Assembly (NCBI GenBank): GCA_903844155.1
Contig: CAIMSU010000320.1
Coordinates: 1 to 34,866, forward strand
DNA from: an uncultured Pseudomonadota bacterium
Lineage (GTDB): Bacteria > Myxococcota_A > UBA796 > SXON01
Length of the DNA: 34,866 nt
Direction of reading: 5' to 3'
The notes beneath the pieces are model-generated. The model did not search any database. It was given only the letters and a program-made list of their open reading frames with translations, and had not been told where the DNA came from. The translations under genes and the position numbers were made by a program. Positions 23,999 to 30,936 of the stretch are shown one piece after another; the stretch's first letter is position 1; every line of letters starts with the position of its first letter.

Positions 23999-26563
23999 TC
24001 AATACCCGGACAACCCCGAGATCCAGTCATCCAGCCGATGGATCGACGTGGTGTCCGGCGTCTGCAGCAGCACCGGCGGCATGTCGCCCTGCGCCATGAC
24101 CTGGGTGAGGATGCTGGCGCTCGGGTCCGTGGTGTCCACGTAGGGCAGGCCGTTGCTCAGGTTCGGGTTGGCATTGTAGTAGTGGGCGATGTCGTTCAGG
24201 CCCATCTGGTCCAGCGGCGTGTCGTACCGGAAGTCCAGATGCAGAGTCGTCGTGCTGGCAGTGATGCCCGCCGGGTTGTGGCAGAGGGCACAGTTGGCGT
24301 TGAGATAGCCGCGTGCGAACACGGTCGTTGCGTCGCCCGTGATGGTGGGCGCCGAGCCGACCGGTTGACTGAGAACGCTCGCAAAGTCGGCGAGCCCGGT
24401 GTCCCCAAGCTGCAGTGGGTTCACCCCGAGCGCCCAGTCGCCCCCGCGCGTGCCCTGATGGCAATCCTTGCACGTCTCGGTGGAGGGGACGATGTAGTGG
24501 GTGCCGTCGCTGAGGGTCACCTCAGAGCGGAATCCGTTGGAGAGCGTGGCGTCGTCGCCGTCCCACACATAGACCCCGGGGACCCAACCGTCGGCTGTCT
24601 TTTCCAACACCCGGGTCTCGGCCGGCGTGCCATTCATGTCAAAGTCCTTCCAGAGCTTCGTCCCAACCGGGAACACCCAATTCTCCGGGTCAGTGGTGTC
24701 GATGCTCTGGCCCGCCGGGAGCTGGATGAAGCGGTTCTTGCCCGCGCCATTGGACCAGAGCGGGTACAGCGGCGTGTAGCCCACCCCGCCGTCCACCCAC
24801 GACGTCGCTGAAAGTTTCTCACCTGCAGCGCCGACCTGGGCCCTGTCCGCCCGGACGATCATCTTCTGCAAGCTCCCGCCAAGCTCCGCGGCCACCACGG
24901 TGCCGTCGGAGAGCTCCTCCATCGACATCAACCAGGGCAGGTGTGCGAGCGGTACGGGCGCGCCCTGCGGTACTCCCGCGTCGTTGAGCGGCACGCCCTG
25001 GATCCAACCCGCGTAGAAATCGGACACGAGCACGTACCCGTCGAGCCGTCCGGCGAAGGGCAGCCCATCCATCCGCAACCCTGCTGACGGCGTACACACA
25101 AACCCTGAGTGATCGCCCCCGTCCAGATCGGCGTCCAGATAGCTCTGATCGCCGTCATCGTTGAACGAGAAGATCGGCTGGATGTAGTCCGGGTTCTCCG
25201 GCACACAGGGACCTTCGCAGGCCGGGAAGCCGTAGTTTGCGCCGGTGTTCCCGACCGCCGGATCGAAGTAGTTGAGCTCCTCGGTGGTGTCCACCCCCGG
25301 GTCCGGGATGCACAGACCGTCGCCGCAGTTGAGGATTCGCCAGGGGTTTCGGAGTCCCATCGCCACGAAATACCCGTTGCCCCACGGCGAGGAGAAGGCC
25401 GGCGACGCCACCCCGGCGTCCGAGACCGTCATCGCCCAGAGCTTGCCCGCGGGGGTGTTGGGATCGCTGTCGTCGATGTCCCCGACGGGTCCGGTCACGA
25501 GGTAGAGGATGGGATTCCCGGCGACGTCGCCATGGAATTTGATATCGCCCCCGCAATGCCCGGGCGTGCCGACCGGGCAGGGCACGGTGAGGACGTCCAC
25601 TTCCCCGGAGACGGTCAAGGGGTCGAGGCTGTCGACGTGCCAGCGCTGAATGGCGCAGGTCTGGTTGGTCCAGACAAACAGGTTGTCGTGGGTCCCATCC
25701 CCGTACCGCGGATCGAGCGCGAGGCCGATGAGGTCGTCCGGATTCCCGAGGTTTGTCGAGGAGAGGATGACCTTGCTCTTCACGTCCACGTGGTAGAGAT
25801 CGCCGATGAGCGAGGTCACGAGGATGGTGTCGTCGGGCAGCACCGCGATGTCGGCCGGCGCCGGCAGGTCGACGATCTTCTCAAACCCGTACTCGTTCGG
25901 GGCGGGGTCATCGTACTGAACGGACGCCGTCCCCGGCGCGCTCGTCAGCTCCCCATCCGACGCCGTGAGCGAGCAGACCCACGTCGCGCCCCGCGCGGTG
26001 TCCGCGGCGAAGATGGTGTCCCCCGCGAGCAGGTCGGTAGCCCCGGTGTACGGCTCCCCGTCCATCGTCCAGGAGACCGTGTAGGTGAGCGCGTCGCCAT
26101 CCACGTCGGTCGACGGGGTGGCGGCCTCGCACCGCAACGTGTCACTGCCTGGATTCTGTGGGTCGGCCGTCGCCACGATGCTCGCTACCGGCGCGGTCGG
26201 CGCGCTGTCCGCGATGGTGACGGACGCTGTCGCTGTGCCGGTGGAGGTCTTGTCCGTGACCGTCACGTCCACCTGCACGACCGAGGCCTTCGGGAACGGC
26301 CCGACCGTCGCGGCATCGCTGGCCGTGGCGTAGGCGGCGCCGTTCACGGTCCAGGCGTAGCCCGTGGTGAGCGTGTCACCGGAATTCCCCGACGCGCCGA
26401 CCACCGCGGTGATCGCGTCCGCGGCCGTCGGCGACGCAGGGGACAGCACGACCGACGCGGCCGGGAGACCCGGCGACTGGCGATGGCAGGCCACGGCGGA
26501 GCCAAGCAAGAACAGCGCGCCAACCGGGGTGATGGCGCTGCGGTAGGGAAGACTGGATGGCAC
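23999..26563 (-). CDS. GSDH-type beta-propeller fused to SO2930-like diheme cytochrome c, lipoprotein
   Basis: 854 residues from a GTG with GGAGG six bases upstream. Lipobox VAC (Cys26). Two PKD-like domains (about 36-118 and 123-216; DVDGDALTYTVSWTMDGE). A glucose/sorbosone-dehydrogenase-type propeller runs from about 225 to 600: ADIAVLPDDTILVTSLIGDL, GLRNPWRILNCGD, TTEELNYFDP and NYGFPACEG. A C-terminal region resembles the SO2930 diheme family (PLYPLWSNGAGKNRFIQLPA, WVFPVGTKLWKDF) with two heme-binding sites, CKDCH (698-702) and CALCH (758-762). Expected role: oxidation of a sugar or alcohol, perhaps with PQQ, with electrons passed to its own hemes outside the cytoplasm. Cofactor use is inference. 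The paralog is at 30931-33237. Confidence 0.85.
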   Translation of the reverse strand: MPSSLPYRSAITPVGALFLLGSAVACHRQSPGLPAASVVLSPASPTAADAITAVVGASGNSGDTLTTGYAWTVNGAAYATASDAATVGPFPKASVVQVDVTVTDKTSTGTATASVTIADSAPTAPVASIVATADPQNPGSDTLRCEAATPSTDVDGDALTYTVSWTMDGEPYTGATDLLAGDTIFAADTARGATWVCSLTASDGELTSAPGTASVQYDDPAPNEYGFEKIVDLPAPADIAVLPDDTILVTSLIGDLYHVDVKSKVILSSTNLGNPDDLIGLALDPRYGDGTHDNLFVWTNQTCAIQRWHVDSLDPLTVSGEVDVLTVPCPVGTPGHCGGDIKFHGDVAGNPILYLVTGPVGDIDDSDPNTPAGKLWAMTVSDAGVASPAFSSPWGNGYFVAMGLRNPWRILNCGDGLCIPDPGVDTTEELNYFDPAVGNTGANYGFPACEGPCVPENPDYIQPIFSFNDDGDQSYLDADLDGGDHSGFVCTPSAGLRMDGLPFAGRLDGYVLVSDFYAGWIQGVPLNDAGVPQGAPVPLAHLPWLMSMEELSDGTVVAAELGGSLQKMIVRADRAQVGAAGEKLSATSWVDGGVGYTPLYPLWSNGAGKNRFIQLPAGQSIDTTDPENWVFPVGTKLWKDFDMNGTPAETRVLEKTADGWVPGVYVWDGDDATLSNGFRSEVTLSDGTHYIVPSTETCKDCHQGTRGGDWALGVNPLQLGDTGLADFASVLSQPVGSAPTITGDATTVFARGYLNANCALCHNPAGITASTTTLHLDFRYDTPLDQMGLNDIAHYYNANPNLSNGLPYVDTTDPSASILTQVMAQGDMPPVLLQTPDTTSIHRLDDWISGLSGY

Positions 26564-26569
26564 GGGATT

Positions 26570-26574
26570 CCTCC
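26570..26574 (-). promoter_or_regulatory. Ribosome binding site that fixes the GTG start at 26563
   Basis: GGAGG on the minus strand, six bases before the GTG. The frame is open for 13 more codons upstream, but this site and the resulting signal peptide decide the start. A TATCTT box lies a few bases further upstream. Confidence 0.7.
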
Positions 26575-26733
26575 AAGGACAGTAAGATAGCCGGGGATTC
26601 ACGCCGCGGCCCGGCTGGACTGCCGGAATCGGCTACCGATCGGACGAACGGCCGACCCGTACGAGCGCCCAGAAACGACCGGTGGCGGCCCCCGCCCGGC
26701 GTGGGGTACGCTTGCACGCTCTTCGGCCCCACC

Positions 26734-28011
26734 GTGACGCGACGATGTACAATGGCGCTCCCGCTCGTCGCCTGCCTGGCCTGCCGCGGCTCGCCCATGT
26801 CGGCCGACAACGTCTGCAGCGCCGATTTTCAACCCGACACCATCGGCACGAACACCCGCACCGTGGACACCATGCTGGCGGACGCGACCGGCGTGTTCCA
26901 GATCCACGTCGCCGTGCGATGGGCCGAGCGGATGGGGCCGGCCGGGACGGCCCCGATCGGGGTGCTCCTCCACGGCGGATGGGACCACATCGGCACGCCC
27001 GTCACCGTGGACATGCCCCACCTGGACACCACCCAGCCGCTCGTGGACATCCACCTGGACCTGCCCGGGGGCGGACAGTCTGGAGGGACGGACGACGAGC
27101 GCGGGCCGCTCGCCGCTGCAGCCGTCGCGGCAGTGCTGCAATGGGCGCACGGAGACACGGTCGATGCTGCCGGCTGCCATCTCCAGGACCGCATTCCCCC
27201 AGCGAACGCCGACGACATCTACGTCGTCGGCGCGTCCAACGGCGGCAACCTGGCCTACGCCACGCTCACCGACGAGACCCTCGACCTCCCGCCTCTCGCC
27301 GGGCTCGTGACCTGGGAGACCCCGGTGGCCGCGACGTTCGCGAGCGTGGAGCTGGGGGCCGACCCCACCGTCTACACCCCCGGCGCATGCCAGTGGACGG
27401 CGGCCAACGGGATCCAATGCCAGTTCCCGGCCGACGAGCTGCTGGCGCTGCCGGCTGATCCCACCTCGGAGCTCTGCTTCGACATCAACGCAGACGGGCG
27501 CTGCGAGGACGGCGTGGACGCGATCGTTCATGGGCCGCCGAGGCCCGAGACCGGCGAGTTGATGCTCTCTCCAGACCTTCGCCTGGCGATGGACGAGCGC
27601 GGCCTGCTAGTGACCGGGTACGCCTCTGCAGCGGACGATGACACCTGGTGGGCGTACCGGGACGCCAGTCGCCGCGTACAGCTCCTGACCCAGCGGTGGC
27701 CGGACCTCCCAGTTCTGCTGATCGGGAGCGACGTTGATCACATCCTCTCGACCTGGACCGATCATCCCCACATCCACGGCATCGGGCAGGCGCTACAGGC
27801 CAGCGGCGCCGCCTGGACGCGCCTGAACCCCGGGTCGACGTGGCTGCCGGCGAACCATACCGAGAACGCCCCGGATCTTCCGCTGTCTTTGCTTGGGGAT
27901 GACGGCCAGATGCTGACGGAACAGGCGGAGAGCCCCCTGGACCAGCCGTTGACAGCGGCAGTGTTCGAACTCTCCAGTAGGCACGCCAGTGGCGACTGGA
28001 CCAGTGAGTGA
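26734..28011 (+). CDS. Alpha/beta-hydrolase lipoprotein, tandem paralog 1
   Basis: 425 residues if the GTG at 26734 is used, which gives a charged N-terminus (VTRRCTMALPLVAC); an ATG at 26752 is an alternative. The lipid-anchored Cys is Cys14 (LVAC) or Cys17. The hydrolase fold shows APIGVLLHGGWDHIGTP (HGG oxyanion region), GGGQSGG, and the nucleophile elbow GASNG with Ser168 in IYVVGASNGGNLAYATL. FDINADGRCEDG looks like a calcium-binding loop. The end (VLLIGSDVDHILSTWTDHPH, then AAWTRLNPG) carries the probable acid/His residues and is shared with the proteins at 28085-29533 and 9121-10155. Possible extracytoplasmic esterase; substrate unknown. Divergent from the diheme fusion gene. Confidence 0.8.
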   Translation: MTRRCTMALPLVACLACRGSPMSADNVCSADFQPDTIGTNTRTVDTMLADATGVFQIHVAVRWAERMGPAGTAPIGVLLHGGWDHIGTPVTVDMPHLDTTQPLVDIHLDLPGGGQSGGTDDERGPLAAAAVAAVLQWAHGDTVDAAGCHLQDRIPPANADDIYVVGASNGGNLAYATLTDETLDLPPLAGLVTWETPVAATFASVELGADPTVYTPGACQWTAANGIQCQFPADELLALPADPTSELCFDINADGRCEDGVDAIVHGPPRPETGELMLSPDLRLAMDERGLLVTGYASAADDDTWWAYRDASRRVQLLTQRWPDLPVLLIGSDVDHILSTWTDHPHIHGIGQALQASGAAWTRLNPGSTWLPANHTENAPDLPLSLLGDDGQMLTEQAESPLDQPLTAAVFELSSRHASGDWTSE

Positions 28012-28072
28012 GCGAGCCTTCCGCCGCCGCCACGCCTACGGAAAACCAGCAGACAACGGCGCTGGCGCCGGA

Positions 28073-28078
28073 TAGCCT
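28073..28078 (+). promoter_or_regulatory. Leaderless-type -10 box for the second hydrolase gene
   Basis: TAGCCT, then CCCCAG, then ATG at 28085. CAGACA lies 17 bases upstream (28050-28055) and matches the last four bases of TTGACA. Confidence 0.4.
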
Positions 28079-28084
28079 CCCCAG

Positions 28085-29533
28085 ATGATCCACCGACGAG
28101 CCACGCCTTTCGCGGCCCGAATCCCCCCGACGAGCGTGTCGGGGATGCTTCGGCACGCGACCGGGCTGGGGCTGATCACGGGCGCTCTCGTCGGGTGTGT
28201 CCGGGGGAGCGTGCCGATCACCTCGGACGACACGACCGGGGACAGCACGGAATGGACCGACTCGGTGGTCCCAACCGAGACGGGAGGCCAGGGGGAGTCC
28301 GGCGACAGCACCGAGAGCCACGACACGTCCCGCACCTGCGATCTCGCCGACATCACGGGGCGCAACCCGATCCGGCTCACCAACGGACTCGACACCGCGG
28401 TCTTCTACCACCCGACGGACACCCCGCTCGCGCCCGACGGGTTCCCCACCGTGGTCGTCCTGCAGGGCTCCGACACGGCGGGCGGCGTGCCGTTCACAGG
28501 CGATCCCACGGTGGACACCTTCGGCTACATCCAGGTGGTGGTGTCCTACCCCGACGATCGCCGGGGGGCTGATTCACGCGCCGCCATCGCCACCGTGGCT
28601 CGCTACGCCGCCGGCCTGGAGGCCGACGCCGACGGCTGCTACCTCTCCGACCGCGTCTCCGTCACCGTGTCGAAGCTCCCCTCCATCATCCAGGGCCAGT
28701 CCAACGGCGGCAACACGCTGATTGCCACGCTGGCCGACAACAGCCTGGACCTGCCCCCCCTCTCGGGCGCGGTGATGTGGGAGGTGCCGATCGAGCCCGA
28801 GATGGTGACCGTTGAGATGGGCGGGAAGGACTTTCCGAACCCGTTCTACATGGTGGGGCAGTGCCAATGGCCCACGGATGGCAGCCTCACCTGTCCCTAC
28901 ACCTACGCGCCCCGCCTTGGCTGGGACCCGACCTACGCCGGCGCCGCGTCGCTCGTGGGCGCCGTGTACTTCGACCTCGACAATGACGGCGCCCTGGGGG
29001 ACGCCGACTACCCCGTCCTCGGCGCGCCGACGGTCGATGGCCATCGCGCGTTTTCGCTGCAGCTTCGCGCGCTGATGGAGGAGCAGGGGCTGGTCGGGCC
29101 GGATGCGATCAGCGTCGACGACAACACGGCGTTCTGGGCCGAGCGCGACGGGTCATTGCTGGCCAAGACCGCCGCTGCGAACTTTCCGGACCTGCCGATG
29201 ATCTCCATCGGCACGGAGACAGACCACGGCATGGCGATCCCGGATCACCCGCACGTCTCCGGCGTGGCCGGGGCGTGGCAGGACCTCGGAGAGCCCTGGG
29301 TCCGCGTGAATCCTGCGCCGTCGTACATGACCACAGCGCTGGGCTCTGGTCCGGCGTGGACCGACAACCCACCAAACTCCCACACCTACCCCGGCGATCC
29401 GGCGATCGTGATGGAGCCGGAGGAGACCGAGCTGCACCTGAACGCCGAGGTGTACCGCTCGGCCGCGGTCCTGGAGCTGATCGATCGGACGCTGAGTGGG
29501 GACTGGGAGACCGACGACCCGGGGGCGAGTTGA
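28085..29533 (+). CDS. Alpha/beta-hydrolase lipoprotein, tandem paralog 2
   Basis: 482 residues from the ATG at 28085, chosen because of the promoter-like box; the ATG at 28145 would give a more typical signal peptide (MLRHATGLGLITGALVGC). Lipobox LVGC (Cys38 by the long start), then a Ser/Asp/Thr/Glu-rich linker of about 45 residues. Core: TVVVLQGSDTAGGVPF, nucleophile elbow GQSNG (Ser206) in SIIQGQSNGGNTLIATL, then LDLPPLSGAVMWEVPIEPE, which parallels LDLPPLAGLVTWETPVAAT in the preceding gene. FDLDNDGALGDADYP is a calcium-loop-like motif also in the paralog. The end has TETDHGMAIPDHPHVSG and WVRVNPAPS. Its stop overlaps the TTG of the next gene (TTGA). Confidence 0.82.
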   Translation: MIHRRATPFAARIPPTSVSGMLRHATGLGLITGALVGCVRGSVPITSDDTTGDSTEWTDSVVPTETGGQGESGDSTESHDTSRTCDLADITGRNPIRLTNGLDTAVFYHPTDTPLAPDGFPTVVVLQGSDTAGGVPFTGDPTVDTFGYIQVVVSYPDDRRGADSRAAIATVARYAAGLEADADGCYLSDRVSVTVSKLPSIIQGQSNGGNTLIATLADNSLDLPPLSGAVMWEVPIEPEMVTVEMGGKDFPNPFYMVGQCQWPTDGSLTCPYTYAPRLGWDPTYAGAASLVGAVYFDLDNDGALGDADYPVLGAPTVDGHRAFSLQLRALMEEQGLVGPDAISVDDNTAFWAERDGSLLAKTAAANFPDLPMISIGTETDHGMAIPDHPHVSGVAGAWQDLGEPWVRVNPAPSYMTTALGSGPAWTDNPPNSHTYPGDPAIVMEPEETELHLNAEVYRSAAVLELIDRTLSGDWETDDPGAS

Positions 29534-30927
29534 CCCGACGCTCGATCTCCGCCGCCCGCGCCGGCCCCGTGGTGACCGTGTGCGCCGTCCTCGCCGCCCT
29601 CGGCGGCTGCAATCGCGGGAGCGCGACCGAGAGCGGCGCTGATTCCGCGACCCCATCCGATTCGCAGAGCGACTCCACCCCTGCGAGCTTTGGGCTGCTT
29701 GCGGCCGATCTGGGGGGTTCGTGGTTTGAAACGGCGACTACCGGCGTCACCGTCGCCAACCAGATGGACCCGGGCACGATCGAACCCGACCTCTGCCAGG
29801 ACCGCAGCACCGGCACCTTCTGCATGATGTTTGCGGCCCACCAGCGCACGGCCTTCGACGGCACCGACGAGATCGCCTTCGCGTACAGCCCCATCAACAT
29901 GGTGGACGGTCCGGATGGCACGGACGTCGACAGCCAGCAGGACCTCATCTCGCGCGTCTACGCGGTCGACCGGCAATCGCACGCGACCCGCTGGCACATC
30001 CGCTACCTCGACTTCTCAGAGCACTATCCAACAGACATCTGCAACTTCGACCCCGGGGATCCCTGTCACCCCTCCTTGTCCCTGCCGGCCGCCGAGTATT
30101 GGCTCTGCTCGTTGCACATGGTTCATGACTTTGTGGTGACGGACGAGGACGCCACCTCTGTCGGCCTCTGGGTTGCCGACACGCGCAACGACCGCATGGT
30201 CCACGCCACCCTCGACAAGACCTCCGACTGCGCCGTGGTGGACGAGATCATGAACGCCGCCACGCTGCCGGCCTGGTCGCCCTACCGCTCGGTCAACAGC
30301 GTTCAGTATTCCACCGATGGGACGACGGAGAGCATGCTTGTGTCCAACAAGGACGCCGCGAGCAGCGAGTCCAACGACGGATCGAGCCGGGGCAAGCTGG
30401 TGGAATGGCGACGGGCGGCGACACCGCCGGGGGCGACGTGGCAGCGCGCCTGGGAATACCCAGCAGCAGCGGGAGCGTACGTGAACGCCCCCCACGGCGC
30501 ATCGTGGTACGACCCCGGGGATGGGCATCGTTACGTCATCTTCGCCCAATCGCTGGGCGCCTCGGACGACGGGTTCGGCGCCGGGTCGGGCGGGTCGGTC
30601 TCTGCCGTTCAGGTGGACGACGCCACCCCGGTCTACATGACCGATCTGATCACGACGGTCACCATGGGATTCCCGCGGGATGTCAGCCTGCTCCCTGGCA
30701 ACCAGATGCTGTGGACCGACTCAGGCTGCATCGGGTTTGACTGCGGCACGTTGACAGCGGACTACATCGTCTCCGCGCCGCCCCTGACGGCCAGCGGGTT
30801 GGATGGCGCCTACTCGCGGGACCACTCCCAACAGAGTTTTGTGACGCTCCCCCTCGACGGCACCTTGCCGATGTCCTCGGTCTCCGCCTCGCTCTTCAGC
30901 ACAGACGTCATCCCCCCCCCACAGTGA
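29530..30927 (+). CDS. NHL-like beta-propeller lipoprotein
   Basis: 465 residues from a TTG that overlaps the preceding TGA (TTGA). This start gives a clean signal, LTRRSISAARAGPVVTVCAV then LAALGGC with the lipobox Cys, followed by a Ser/Asp/Thr linker (ESGADSATPSDSQSDSTP). The mature part looks like a propeller: LWVADTRNDRMVHATLD is NHL-like, and HGASWYDPGDGHRYVIFAQS and MGFPRDVSLLPGNQMLWTDS repeat the blade pattern. Several Cys pairs (DICNFDPGDPCHP, GCIGFDC) suggest disulfides. It somewhat resembles arylsulfotransferase propellers, but I cannot place catalytic histidines. Coupling to the hydrolase suggests a joint function at the surface. Confidence 0.7.
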   Translation: MTRRSISAARAGPVVTVCAVLAALGGCNRGSATESGADSATPSDSQSDSTPASFGLLAADLGGSWFETATTGVTVANQMDPGTIEPDLCQDRSTGTFCMMFAAHQRTAFDGTDEIAFAYSPINMVDGPDGTDVDSQQDLISRVYAVDRQSHATRWHIRYLDFSEHYPTDICNFDPGDPCHPSLSLPAAEYWLCSLHMVHDFVVTDEDATSVGLWVADTRNDRMVHATLDKTSDCAVVDEIMNAATLPAWSPYRSVNSVQYSTDGTTESMLVSNKDAASSESNDGSSRGKLVEWRRAATPPGATWQRAWEYPAAAGAYVNAPHGASWYDPGDGHRYVIFAQSLGASDDGFGAGSGGSVSAVQVDDATPVYMTDLITTVTMGFPRDVSLLPGNQMLWTDSGCIGFDCGTLTADYIVSAPPLTASGLDGAYSRDHSQQSFVTLPLDGTLPMSSVSASLFSTDVIPPPQ

Positions 30928-30936
30928 CGGTCACTG
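30922..30936. terminator. Palindrome containing both convergent stop codons
   Basis: CAGTGAC-G-GTCACTG, a perfect 7-bp dyad. The TGA of the propeller gene and the TGA of the convergent diheme gene both lie inside it, three bases apart. It could be a short bidirectional hairpin or a binding site. No U-tract. Confidence 0.4.
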
